A DNA stretch of 64,000 nucleotides, from NCBI RefSeq assembly GCF_043641075.1, contig NZ_JBHZRC010000012.1:50967-114966 (forward strand), given 5' to 3'. Shown here piece by piece: positions 35,307 to 44,458 of the stretch. The notes beneath the pieces were generated by a model. It was given only the letters and a program-made list of their open reading frames with translations, had not been told where the DNA came from and searched no databases. Position 1 is the first letter of the stretch. Each line of letters opens with the position of its first letter. This stretch comes from Bacillus_BD oryzisoli_A. GTDB lineage: Bacteria > Bacillota > Bacilli > Bacillales > Cytobacillaceae. A program made the translations under genes and the position numbers.

Positions 35307-36785
35307 GTGAACGACAATAGTTTTCAGAGTAAAGTCATGAATGCAACAAAATGGTCAGCTCTAACTCAGATAGCTGCTAAAATCGTAAGTCCTATCACAA
35401 ATATGGTTTTAGCAAGACTACTTGCACCTGAAGCTTTTGGTGTGGTAGCTACGGTAACTATGATTGCAAGTCTCGCAGATATGTTCACTGATGCGGGCTT
35501 TCAAAAATATTTGGTACAACATGAGTTTAAAGATGAAGAAGATAAGCATAAAAACGCAAATGTAGCATTTCTAACCAATTTTGCAATATCCATTTTATTA
35601 TGGGGATTGATCATCTTATTTAGTGAACAAATTGCTGTGTTAGTTGGAAATCCAGGGTTAGGAAATGTTATTGCGGTTGCCTGTATTCAATTGCCGCTTA
35701 CAGCTTTTTCAAGTATCCAAATGGCACTATATAGACGAGATTTTGATTTTAAAACTCTTTTTATAGTTAGAATGGTTTCTATTTTTATACCGTTTGTAGT
35801 AACCATACCTTTTGCTCTACTGGGACTGGGTTATTGGGCATTAATTATTGGCACAATATTTATGCAACTATCAAATGCTGTAATACTAACGATTAAATCA
35901 AAGTGGAAACCGAGATGGTTTTATAGACTGGGTATATTAAAAGAAATGTTGTCCTTTAGCATATGGTCATTGATTGAATCAATATCCATATGGTTAACAA
36001 CTTGGGTTGATGTATTTATTATTTCCAGTATGCTAAGTGAATATTACTTAGGAATATACAAGACTTCAACCACCATGGTGAATGCACTTATGGCACTAAT
36101 CACAGCTTCAATTGTACCAATTTTATTTTCTACCCTATCACGTTTGCAAAATAATAATGAATTGTTTAATCGAGCCTATTTCAAAATGCAAAGGGTAGTA
36201 TCTATAATCGTTCTCCCACTAGGTATAGGTGTTTTTCTGTATAGTGATTTAGCAACCCAAATTCTTTTAGGTGATCAATGGGGCGAAGCAAGTAAAATTA
36301 TTGGCATCTGGGCTTTAACTAGCTCCATAATGATTGTATTTGGCCATTTTTGTAGTGAAGTTTATAGAGCAAAAGGGAGACCGAAACTATCATTTTTAGG
36401 GCAACTATTACATCTAGTTGTTCTTATACCGACTTGTTTAATCGGTGCAAAATATGGATTTTGGGTATTCATTTTTGCGAGGTCATGGATAAGAATGCAG
36501 TTTGTTTTAGTTCATTTTATTTTAATGAAGGTTTCAATTGGTATTCCAGTATTAAAAACAATTAAAAATGTATTTCCGTCTGCAATTACGGCGGTTGTTA
36601 TGGGGTTATTAGGATATCTTCTACAACAAATTAATAATGGAATGTTATGGGACATTTTATCAATTATCATTTGTGCCCTATTCTATTTTGGAATTTTGTT
36701 TCTCTTTCCAAGTATGCGGAAGGACATATTTGGATTAGGATTGAAATTTATGCCTACTAGAATTAGAGAAACTTCCGATTCTTAA
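35307..36785 (+). CDS. Wzx-like lipopolysaccharide/EPS flippase, copy 2
   Basis: A polytopic protein of 492 residues with about twelve to fourteen helices, of the WzxC/PST group (NATKWSALTQIAAKIVSPITNMVLARLLAPEAFG pattern, shown here in part: NATKWSALTQ and LARLLAPEAFG). It exports lipid-linked units. The GTG at 35307 has GGGAG at longer spacing. It is unrelated in detail to the 405-residue flippase encoded at 18307. The gene lies 105 bp after the ATP-grasp gene. Confidence 0.88.
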   Translation: MNDNSFQSKVMNATKWSALTQIAAKIVSPITNMVLARLLAPEAFGVVATVTMIASLADMFTDAGFQKYLVQHEFKDEEDKHKNANVAFLTNFAISILLWGLIILFSEQIAVLVGNPGLGNVIAVACIQLPLTAFSSIQMALYRRDFDFKTLFIVRMVSIFIPFVVTIPFALLGLGYWALIIGTIFMQLSNAVILTIKSKWKPRWFYRLGILKEMLSFSIWSLIESISIWLTTWVDVFIISSMLSEYYLGIYKTSTTMVNALMALITASIVPILFSTLSRLQNNNELFNRAYFKMQRVVSIIVLPLGIGVFLYSDLATQILLGDQWGEASKIIGIWALTSSIMIVFGHFCSEVYRAKGRPKLSFLGQLLHLVVLIPTCLIGAKYGFWVFIFARSWIRMQFVLVHFILMKVSIGIPVLKTIKNVFPSAITAVVMGLLGYLLQQINNGMLWDILSIIICALFYFGILFLFPSMRKDIFGLGLKFMPTRIRETSDS

Positions 36786-36948
36786 AAAGGCATATATATT
36801 AGGTAACATGTTATGAAAAAGATTAATAAAGAGGAAATGTGCCAATCTGAATTCATTAAGTAGGCAGTTTGTACAAGAAAAATGGCTGATATATAATTTG
36901 TATTTTAATAAATAACCTAAATATGTAATAGTAGAGAGGAAAATTATT

Positions 36949-38319
36949 ATGTATAAAATAGCAGTAGCTGGGACTGGTTATGTTGGCTTAGTTGCAGGAG
37001 TTTGTTTTGCCGAAATGGGCCATCAAGTAACTTGTGTAGATATTGATGAGAAGAAAGTAGAAGTACTGAAATCAGGAGCTTCTCCAATTTATGAGGTGGG
37101 CTTGGAAGAATTGATGCAGAAAAATTATGCGGCAGGTAGAATTGATTATACAACTGATTACAAATCAGCCTACATGGACGCAGATGCAATCTTTATTGGT
37201 GTTGGAACACCAGAAAAGCCGGACGGCTCGGCAAATCTATCGTACATTGCAACAGTTGCGAGACAAATTGCTGAATCGGTGGAAAAGGATTGTTTGGTTG
37301 TTGTAAAATCAACTGTTCCTGTTGGTACAAATGATAAGGTTGAGCAGTTTATTCAGGATTTTTTAGTAAATGATGTAAGAGTAGAGGTTGCTTCGAATCC
37401 TGAATTTTTAGCACAAGGCTCAGCTGTCCACGATACTCTTTATGCAGAACGTATCATAATTGGAACAGAGAGCAAATGGGCGGAAGAAGTGCTTATGGGA
37501 ATTTATGAGCCATTTCATTTACCGATTGTTTCAGTTAATAGAAGATCAGCAGAAATGATTAAATATGCCTCCAATGACTTTCTAGCTCTAAAAATCTCTT
37601 ATATGAATGATATCGCTAATCTTTGTGAATTAGTTGGTGCAGATATTCAAGATGTGGCAAAAGGGATGAGCTTTGATGAACGAATTGGAAGTAAATTTTT
37701 AAATGCAGGAATTGGCTTTGGTGGTTCATGTTTCCCTAAGGATACAAAAGCGCTTGAGTATATTGCTAAACAGAATGGGTATGAACTTAAAACGGTTAAG
37801 GCTGCCATTGATGTGAACAAGGAACAAAAGATAATGTTATATAAGAAAGCTAGTAAAAGGCTGATTACACTTAGCGGTCTTAAGGTGGCTGTGTTAGGGT
37901 TAACCTTCAAGCCTGGTACGGATGATTTAAGAGAGGCGGCATCGCTTGAGAATGTTCCGTTGTTATTAGAGCAAGGGGCAGATATTTATGCCTATGATCC
38001 TGTTGGGGCTAAGAATTTTGCTAAAGTGTATCCAGAGGGTCAGAATGGTAAAGGTAGTATTACGTATGTTTCTAATATCGAGCATGCTTTAGAAGGAGCA
38101 AATGTCTGCTTTATTTTTACTGAATGGGGAGAAGTGAAAGCAGTAACCCCTGGAACCTATAAGAAATTAATGAGAACTCCACTAGTATTTGATGGAAGAA
38201 ACTTATACAGCGTACAAGACATGCAGGAGGCGGGGGTTGAGTATCACTCGATTGGAAGACAGCCTGCAACAAGAAAAGCATTAAAGGAGTCGAATAGTCT
38301 TGAATTACAAAATTCTTGA
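36949..38319 (+). CDS. ugd: UDP-glucose 6-dehydrogenase
   Basis: NAD-dependent enzyme of 456 residues making UDP-glucuronate from UDP-glucose. It has the Rossmann motif VAGTGYVGLVAGVCFAEMGH, the STVPVGT segment, and the catalytic cysteine in GIGFGGSCFPKDTKAL, with a UDP-binding C-terminal domain. The ATG follows GAGAGGAAA. It overlaps the following 4-epimerase by 20 bases, so UDP-GlcA is probably passed to it. Base composition moves back to a more balanced value here. Confidence 0.93.
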   Translation: MYKIAVAGTGYVGLVAGVCFAEMGHQVTCVDIDEKKVEVLKSGASPIYEVGLEELMQKNYAAGRIDYTTDYKSAYMDADAIFIGVGTPEKPDGSANLSYIATVARQIAESVEKDCLVVVKSTVPVGTNDKVEQFIQDFLVNDVRVEVASNPEFLAQGSAVHDTLYAERIIIGTESKWAEEVLMGIYEPFHLPIVSVNRRSAEMIKYASNDFLALKISYMNDIANLCELVGADIQDVAKGMSFDERIGSKFLNAGIGFGGSCFPKDTKALEYIAKQNGYELKTVKAAIDVNKEQKIMLYKKASKRLITLSGLKVAVLGLTFKPGTDDLREAASLENVPLLLEQGADIYAYDPVGAKNFAKVYPEGQNGKGSITYVSNIEHALEGANVCFIFTEWGEVKAVTPGTYKKLMRTPLVFDGRNLYSVQDMQEAGVEYHSIGRQPATRKALKESNSLELQNS

Positions 38320-39325
38320 TCCAAGTAAGATATACCTTATTACAGGAGCAGCGGGTTTTATTGGATATTATTTATCTAAAAACCTATTAGAAAAAGGCTG
38401 TAAGGTAATTGGGATTGATAATATCAATGATTATTATGATGTGAACCTCAAGTATACCCGTTTGGAACAGCTGGAGCCTTATGAGAAGTTTACCTTTATT
38501 AAGGGAGATATATCAGATAAGGATTTGGTAATGAAGACCTTTGAAGAATACAAGCCAAATGTGGTAGTGAATCTAGCTGCACAAGCAGGAGTACGCTATT
38601 CCATTGAGAATCCGGATGTGTATATTCAGAGTAATATTATTGGGTTTTATAATATTATTGAGGCTTGTAGACATAATCCAGTGGATCACCTGTTATATGC
38701 GTCATCAAGTTCTGTCTATGGTGCTAATAAAAAGGTTCCGTTTGAGGAAAGTGATTTTGTAGATAATCCAGTGTCATTGTATGCTTCTACTAAGAAGTCA
38801 AATGAGTTAATGGCCCATACGTATAGTCATCTTTACAAGATTCCAGCTACTGGGCTTCGTTTCTTCACAGTATATGGCCCAATGGGACGGCCAGATATGG
38901 CCTATTTTGGTTTTACGGATAAGTATTTTGCTAGTGAGCCGATTAAGATCTTTAATAATGGTGATTTTGAAAATGACCTTTATCGTGACTTTACTTATAT
39001 CAATGACATTGTTGAAGGGATTGAACGATTATTAAGTAATCCACCTGAAGGTGATGTTCAACATAAAGTTTACAACATTGGAAATAACAGCCCTGAGAAA
39101 CTGATGGTATTTATTGAAACATTAGAAAAGGCCTTAAGTAAAGCTCTAGGTAAAGAAGTACAATTTGAAAAGATATTTGAACCTATAAAACCAGGTGATG
39201 TACCAGCTACTTATGCTTCGACAGATAGGTTGCAGAAGGCTGTGGGCTTTAAACCGGAGACCTCGATAGAAGAGGGATTGCAGAAGTTTGCGGATTGGTA
39301 TGTAGATTATTATAAGGTGAAGTAA
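38300..39325 (+). CDS. UDP-glucuronate 4-epimerase-like SDR
   Basis: An extended SDR of 341 residues that would interconvert UDP-GlcA and UDP-GalA. NAD motif GAAGFIGYYL, the substrate Ser-Ser in YASSSSVYG, the catalytic YASTK and the FFTVYGPMGRPDMA segment are all typical of the GAE/LspL branch. The start is TTG at 38300, with AAGGAG ten bases before, inside the ugd gene. It is the last gene of EPS operon 2, followed by a strong terminator. Confidence 0.88.
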   Translation: MNYKILDPSKIYLITGAAGFIGYYLSKNLLEKGCKVIGIDNINDYYDVNLKYTRLEQLEPYEKFTFIKGDISDKDLVMKTFEEYKPNVVVNLAAQAGVRYSIENPDVYIQSNIIGFYNIIEACRHNPVDHLLYASSSSVYGANKKVPFEESDFVDNPVSLYASTKKSNELMAHTYSHLYKIPATGLRFFTVYGPMGRPDMAYFGFTDKYFASEPIKIFNNGDFENDLYRDFTYINDIVEGIERLLSNPPEGDVQHKVYNIGNNSPEKLMVFIETLEKALSKALGKEVQFEKIFEPIKPGDVPATYASTDRLQKAVGFKPETSIEEGLQKFADWYVDYYKVK

Positions 39326-39339
39326 AGTCATTAAATTTT

Positions 39340-39384
39340 AGGTTCTGAAGAATAAATGTTCTTCAGAACCTATTGGTGTTTTTT
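39340..39384 (+). terminator. Strong terminator ending EPS operon 2
   Basis: AGGTTCTGAAGAA and TTCTTCAGAACCT form a perfect 13-bp stem (39340-39352 with 39359-39371), then TTGGTGTTTTTT. It marks the right border of the polysaccharide region and the start of the defence-like region. Confidence 0.88.
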
Positions 39385-39446
39385 ATGTAAACATAAATGA
39401 TAGCGCTTAGAAGTGCCATAAACAAGAATTCAGGGGGTGAATTGAT

Positions 39447-41264
39447 ATGTGGAAAGATAGCGAAACAGAACTGGATTTTCTTGACTTTGATTATTTGATA
39501 GATACAGTTAGTAATATCATAAAAGATGACGCCCTTCTTCCATCGACAGTAGGAGTATATGGTGATTGGGGAAGTGGTAAATCAAGTCTTATCAATATGA
39601 GTATTGCTTCACTCAAGGAAGAAAAAGATACCGAGAGTATTTATTTTAATGGTTGGCTGTTTGAAGATTATGAAGATGCCAAAACTGCACTACTAGGAAA
39701 TATTCTAGACACTATTGAAGAAAATCGGAAGCTCAATGAAACAGCTAAGAAATGTATTGCAGGCCTTTATAAGAGTATAGATAAAATGAAACTAGTTAAA
39801 AAAGCGGTTCGATCGGGAACAGGTTTCTTGTTAACTGGAGGAAGTAATGTTTTGGCAGATGTTGCATTATCGACGGTTATTGAAAAAGCGGTTAATTCTC
39901 AAGATGGTGTAATTAAAGATGATTGGATAGATAAAATCAAGGCAGAACTGAGTAACAAGGAATTAAGGGAAGATATAAATGCTTTTCGTGAGAATTTTGA
40001 TATGCTACTAAAACAAACCAAGATTGAGAGGCTTGTTGTATTCATTGATGAATTAGATAGATGCAGTCCCGACACTATTCTTGATACATTAGAAGCTATC
40101 CGGCTATTTCTGTATGTCGGAAATACAGTTTTTATTATTGGAGCTGATGAGCGCCATATATCTTATGCCGTGCAAACAAAATTTAATGAGATAGAAGGAT
40201 ATGGGATAGATATAGGAAAGGAGTATTTGGAAAAAATCATTCAATATCCTGTAAGAATACCAAGACTAAGTGCTAGTGAAGTAGAATTATATATAGCTCT
40301 TTTATTTATGGAAAAAGAATTAAATCCCGATGATTTTGAAAAGGTTATTGGCCTAGTCCATTACAAAAAAAAGGAAAATTTCTTTGATTTCAAATTGGAT
40401 TATGGAATTCTTAAAGAATATGATTCCGAAATTGCAGACAAAGTAAAACTTAGCTTAGAAGTTGCTAAACAACTTTCATCAGTTCTGGCTGGTGGTTTAA
40501 ATGGCAATCCTAGACATTGTAAGCGATTTTTAAATTCAATGGAAATGCGAATGAATATGGCTAAGTATAAAGGAATTGATTTGGATAAAAGAATACTTTC
40601 GAAAATAATGATGCTTGAGTATTTCAAACCTAGAATGTTCTCGGAACTTGTGGATGCAGAAATAGATATTGATGGAAGTACAATAGAATTGAGGAACTTT
40701 GAAAAAGGAGAACTCGGTAAACTCGAAAAATTAAAGAACTGGGAAGAGGATAGCTGGGTAAAAAATTGGATAGATAAAGAACCTTATATTGGTTCTGAAG
40801 ATTTAAGGCCCTATTTTTATTTTGGTAGGACTTCTCTTGATAAACAGTATGAAACTGGAACAACCGAACTTAGTAGGGAAGCCCAAGGTGTTTTAAAGAA
40901 TCTACTTGCGGGAACACAAACAGGTCTTAATTCTGCTATACAAAATGCAAGTAGTGTTAACGACTATGAAGTGGCACTGATTATAGAGCATATATTTGGC
41001 CGTATTAAAGAATCAACAGAAATTGTGGATATGCAATTGAGAGCTTTGCTAGAGTGGGGGAGTAAAAAGGAAGGCATACACGTAAGCATTATTAGAGGTT
41101 TGCAATCCATAGATGGTTCAAGAATTAAGCCACCACATATTCCTCGGGTTCGAAGCTTTGGAAAAGATATAGGTAAATTATCTGAAATTGATAATTTACT
41201 AGATAACTGGGTTAAGGAGAATCCAAAACTAACTTCTTTTGTTGCAGCAGAAAGGGAGGGGTAA
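39447..41264 (+). CDS. qatA: QatA: KAP-family P-loop ATPase
   Basis: First gene of a QatABCD antiphage system. The 605-residue KAP NTPase has Walker A GDWGSGKSS at residues 39-47, a hydrophobic stretch at about 120-145 that could touch the membrane, and Walker B LVVFIDELDRCSPDT at about 197-211. NPRHCKRFLNS near residue 355 is the conserved KAP/STAND-like sensor segment. KAP NTPases act in phage exclusion. GGGGGTGA precedes the ATG. The next gene follows after one base. In known Qat loci the order is A-B-C-D as here. Confidence 0.88.
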   Translation: MWKDSETELDFLDFDYLIDTVSNIIKDDALLPSTVGVYGDWGSGKSSLINMSIASLKEEKDTESIYFNGWLFEDYEDAKTALLGNILDTIEENRKLNETAKKCIAGLYKSIDKMKLVKKAVRSGTGFLLTGGSNVLADVALSTVIEKAVNSQDGVIKDDWIDKIKAELSNKELREDINAFRENFDMLLKQTKIERLVVFIDELDRCSPDTILDTLEAIRLFLYVGNTVFIIGADERHISYAVQTKFNEIEGYGIDIGKEYLEKIIQYPVRIPRLSASEVELYIALLFMEKELNPDDFEKVIGLVHYKKKENFFDFKLDYGILKEYDSEIADKVKLSLEVAKQLSSVLAGGLNGNPRHCKRFLNSMEMRMNMAKYKGIDLDKRILSKIMMLEYFKPRMFSELVDAEIDIDGSTIELRNFEKGELGKLEKLKNWEEDSWVKNWIDKEPYIGSEDLRPYFYFGRTSLDKQYETGTTELSREAQGVLKNLLAGTQTGLNSAIQNASSVNDYEVALIIEHIFGRIKESTEIVDMQLRALLEWGSKKEGIHVSIIRGLQSIDGSRIKPPHIPRVRSFGKDIGKLSEIDNLLDNWVKENPKLTSFVAAEREG

Positions 41265-41265
41265 T

Positions 41266-42132
41266 ATGGGCACATCAAGCATATTTGACGGACCGGTTAA
41301 TTCCTTGCTTCCAGATGACTATAACGACTCTGTTCCAGATAACAGTGAAGATGATGGCACACCTGAACCGAAGGAAATTGAGCCATCAAACGGAGACTCT
41401 GCTGATCCTGACCAGCCAGATGATCAGGATAAAGGCCTAGAACAACCAATAGTCCCTGCCTTTAGGTGGAAGGATGCAAAGACGGCTATGACAAACTATG
41501 TAAAGGGTCTTTCATCTGATCGGGGACGTGTTATGAATCATTATGTAGGAGCATCTGGGGGTTCAAAGCAGTTGACGCGATCATCTGCTGCTGGAAGAAG
41601 CACTGCAGTTAGTTTAGGAAGGATCCTCCAGGATTTTAGAAATAATGGTGTTGAAACGACTTTGCAGTCATTACAAATTGACTATGTAGGAAAAGGAATC
41701 AAATCACTATTATCGGAACTAGTTAATGTGATATCAGGGAAATCCAATTCTAAAGAAGACATGGCTGCAAGAGGAGCTGCAAATGAAGCCGTAGCTGAGA
41801 TGTATGAGGTTATCACTGAAAATGATGGAGATATAGAATCGTTACGACGAATCGATGAACTTACTTTCAGGAAAATCTTAGAGGTCTTTATGAGTGAATA
41901 TATTTTTAAAAGGGTTATGAGCGATCTTCAAAGTAGATTTGAGAAGTATGAAAATAATCCTAAGGTTGCGGTGCAAAAGGAACAAGAACTTAAGGATTAT
42001 GTAAAGGTTAAGGTCGAATTAAGAGTAAGGGAAATCCGTCCTGAAACATTGGACTATTCATCAAAAAGCATATCTAATGAAGTAAATAACTTATTCACTA
42101 AATGTTTTCAGGCATTTGAAGGCTATCTTTAG
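41266..42132 (+). CDS. qatB: QatB: defence protein of unknown fold
   Basis: Second gene of QatABCD, 288 residues. The first 60 residues are acidic and probably disordered (SIFDGPVNSLLPDD, then Glu/Asp/Pro-rich). The middle holds YVKGLSSDRGRVMNHYVGAS and RSSAAGRSTAVSLGR, a lysine/arginine-rich stretch, and the C-terminal half is helical. Function is unknown, though QatB is needed for protection in the published system. GGGAGGGG lies upstream of ATG 41266; an in-frame ATG at 41239 overlaps qatA and is rejected. Identification rests on position and QatB-like motifs. Confidence 0.82.
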   Translation: MGTSSIFDGPVNSLLPDDYNDSVPDNSEDDGTPEPKEIEPSNGDSADPDQPDDQDKGLEQPIVPAFRWKDAKTAMTNYVKGLSSDRGRVMNHYVGASGGSKQLTRSSAAGRSTAVSLGRILQDFRNNGVETTLQSLQIDYVGKGIKSLLSELVNVISGKSNSKEDMAARGAANEAVAEMYEVITENDGDIESLRRIDELTFRKILEVFMSEYIFKRVMSDLQSRFEKYENNPKVAVQKEQELKDYVKVKVELRVREIRPETLDYSSKSISNEVNNLFTKCFQAFEGYL

Positions 42133-42163
42133 TTATTAATAGACAAACGGAGGTGAAATATCA

Positions 42164-43450
42164 ATGGAATTAGTATACAAGTTTAATGCGGAAGATGATT
42201 ACCCAGTTCCTGAAGGCGGAAAATTATGTGAAATGAATGATTATCGTTATACATTCTGGAATTCACAACTGGAGACATTACCCAACTATATAAGTACTAA
42301 AGGCATAGATTTATTGATGCTATCTTTGGCAGTATATGGTGCAGATCGGTATTTTTTACGAAAAGATGCAGTGGATGGTTGGAAAAGAGACATACATATC
42401 CATCTCCCAGTTTTAAACATTGAGAGTATGAATGAAAAAAAGGAATTGATAAAGGATATTCTTGATTTCCTAAGTGGAGATAACTGGAAGGTGAGTTTCC
42501 GCAAAAGGGACTTTACCGATAAAGAAAAAATGTATCGAGATAAATATGAAAAAAGTAAAAAAGTAAAGATCCAGACCAATAGAATATGTATGTTTTCTGG
42601 TGGATTGGATTCCTTTATCGGAGCTATTGACCTGCTACAGGACAATGCAAATGATACAATATTTGTTAGTCATTACGGTGGAGGTAAAGGCGTACGTGAG
42701 TATCAAGAGTTGTTGCAAAAGGAATTTATTAAAGAATTTAAAATCAGTGATAACAATTTCTTTTCATTCTTTGCTGCTCCCCCAGGAGGAATAGAAGATA
42801 CAATGCGTACCAGATCCTTTATGTTTTTCTCTCATGCTATAGCTTTAGCATCCTGTTTTGAAGGAGATATCGATTTAATTGTGCCGGAGAATGGGTTTAT
42901 TTCATTAAATGTTCCACTTACTTATTCCCGAATGGGCACTAGTAGTACCCGTACAACACACCCATACTATATGGGACTACTCCAGAAACTTCTAGACGAG
43001 TTGGGATTTAATACTCATATTAAAAATCCGTATCAATTTAAGACCAAAGGTGAAATGATAATTGAATGTAAGAATCAGGAGTTTTTGAAGAAAAATATTG
43101 CAAAAACTATGTCATGCTCTCATCCTGATGTTGGCCGAATGCGGGGTGAAAGTGAAACCCAACATTGTGGAACATGCCTACCGTGTGTCATCCGTAGGGC
43201 ATCGATAAAGAAGGCAGGATTTGATGATAGTACACAATATTATGATCCGAACTTTACATCTGGAGATACGGCGAGGACAAATCTAAATTCCTATTTGCTT
43301 GGCCTACAGAAATATGATGATAAAAAAGCCTTCTTAACAATTCAAACATCTGGACCATTAATGGATAATATTGGAATATATGAATCAATCTATAAGCGGG
43401 GAATGGCTGAACTGAAAAGTCTACTGGAGGAATATAATGAAAAACCTTAA
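42164..43450 (+). CDS. qatC: QatC: QueC-like PP-loop enzyme
   Basis: A 428-residue protein with the PP-loop ATP-pyrophosphatase motif FSGGLDSFIGAI at residues 144-155 and a C-terminal zinc-binding cysteine set, MSCSHPD and HCGTCLPCVIRR, as in QueC (7-cyano-7-deazaguanine synthase). It is nearly twice the usual QueC length because of an N-terminal domain of about 135 residues. In Qat systems this enzyme is thought to modify a protein or nucleotide with a deazaguanine. GGAGGTG precedes the ATG. The qatD gene overlaps by 14 bases. Confidence 0.9.
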   Translation: MELVYKFNAEDDYPVPEGGKLCEMNDYRYTFWNSQLETLPNYISTKGIDLLMLSLAVYGADRYFLRKDAVDGWKRDIHIHLPVLNIESMNEKKELIKDILDFLSGDNWKVSFRKRDFTDKEKMYRDKYEKSKKVKIQTNRICMFSGGLDSFIGAIDLLQDNANDTIFVSHYGGGKGVREYQELLQKEFIKEFKISDNNFFSFFAAPPGGIEDTMRTRSFMFFSHAIALASCFEGDIDLIVPENGFISLNVPLTYSRMGTSSTRTTHPYYMGLLQKLLDELGFNTHIKNPYQFKTKGEMIIECKNQEFLKKNIAKTMSCSHPDVGRMRGESETQHCGTCLPCVIRRASIKKAGFDDSTQYYDPNFTSGDTARTNLNSYLLGLQKYDDKKAFLTIQTSGPLMDNIGIYESIYKRGMAELKSLLEEYNEKP

Positions 43451-44165
43451 ATACGATACCCATGCTCATATTGATTTGTATAAGAATATGAAGGATTGCA
43501 TTAATTATATTGAAAGTTCACGTAGCTACACAATAGCCATGACTAATGTCCCTGATTTGTATAAAAGGTATATTAGAGAACACGCTAAATACAAGTATGT
43601 AAGATTTGCTTTAGGGTTACATCCTGAATTAGTTCACCAGTATAAATCACAAATATCAATTTTTCATGAATTTGTAAAAACAAGTAGATATATTGGTGAA
43701 GTTGGTTTGGATTTTACTAAGGGATTAGACCAAGAGCAAATTGAAGTATTTGAAGAAATAATGAGGGCATGTGAACAGCATAATGGCAAAATAATTAGTG
43801 TTCATAGTAGGCGAGCAGCAGATAAGGTAATGGATATAATAGGGGAATGTAATGGCAACAGAATTATTCTTCACTGGTTTTCGGGAACAATGAAGCAATT
43901 GGATAGGGCCATTAATATTGGCTACTTTTTTTCAATTAATACAAATATGCTTAATAGCAAAAAGGGAAGGGAAATAGTTAAACGAATTCCAACGGATAAG
44001 TTACTTATTGAGAGTGATGCCCCTTTCACAAATGCTACGAAACATAGTTACGATCTAGATTTTATTGATTCTATATTTACTAAAACAGCAGAGCTTTTAA
44101 ATAAATCCGAACAAGAGGTTAGGGAAATTTATTCTGAAAATTTCATGAGACTTCTGAAGTCGTAA
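43437..44165 (+). CDS. qatD: QatD: TatD-like hydrolase/nuclease
   Basis: TatD-family metal-dependent hydrolase of 242 residues, the last gene of the Qat system. Metal ligands are visible: HAH at residues 9-11, the Glu in IGEVGLDF, His in ISVHSRR, His in ILHWFSG, and Asp in LLIESDAPF. Size and order match TatD DNases. It overlaps qatC, so expression is coupled. A housekeeping TatD is unlikely at this site because of the gene order. Confidence 0.9.
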   Translation: MKNLKYDTHAHIDLYKNMKDCINYIESSRSYTIAMTNVPDLYKRYIREHAKYKYVRFALGLHPELVHQYKSQISIFHEFVKTSRYIGEVGLDFTKGLDQEQIEVFEEIMRACEQHNGKIISVHSRRAADKVMDIIGECNGNRIILHWFSGTMKQLDRAINIGYFFSINTNMLNSKKGREIVKRIPTDKLLIESDAPFTNATKHSYDLDFIDSIFTKTAELLNKSEQEVREIYSENFMRLLKS

Positions 44166-44458
44166 AGTCTTACATTTTAAATAATCATTGTCTTGAGAAA
44201 TATTATAAACAGTCATTTCTTTAGGAAGAGCTTCCCTCAATGTCCATTGGGTGAACGAATCAATCCAGCAGAGCAGATGAAGGAGGTAGGGGACAGGACT
44301 TTGTCCCACCAATGTTTGAAAGGGTTTAGTTAGAAAAAGAACAATGACGCCGATTTTTTATCTGGTTTTTCAGAATAAGAGGAAAAGCATTAATCTTTCC
44401 CTCCATCAAACAGTGCGCACATTTTTGCTGATGCTTCCAATTCTAAGACCAGATATGT
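44166..44458. other. 293-bp gap with a GGGACA/TGTCCC hairpin
   Basis: The gap between qatD and the convergent ComK-like gene holds a small inverted repeat, GGGACA (44290-44295) with TGTCCC (44302-44307), lying in GGTAGGGGACAGGACTTTGTCCCACC-like sequence common in Bacillaceae intergenic repeats. No T tract is present. The segment 44205-44280 has an interrupted open frame on the minus strand that could be a mobile-element remnant, but it is too short to name. Confidence 0.4.

Noticed and set aside
42164..43450. QatC as the queuosine-pathway QueC
   Set aside because: There is no queD, queE or queF nearby, and the protein is about 200 residues longer than QueC.
43437..44165. QatD as the housekeeping TatD DNase
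   Set aside because: It overlaps qatC and follows the A-B-C-D order; a housekeeping tatD in Bacillus lies beside metS and rnmV, absent here.
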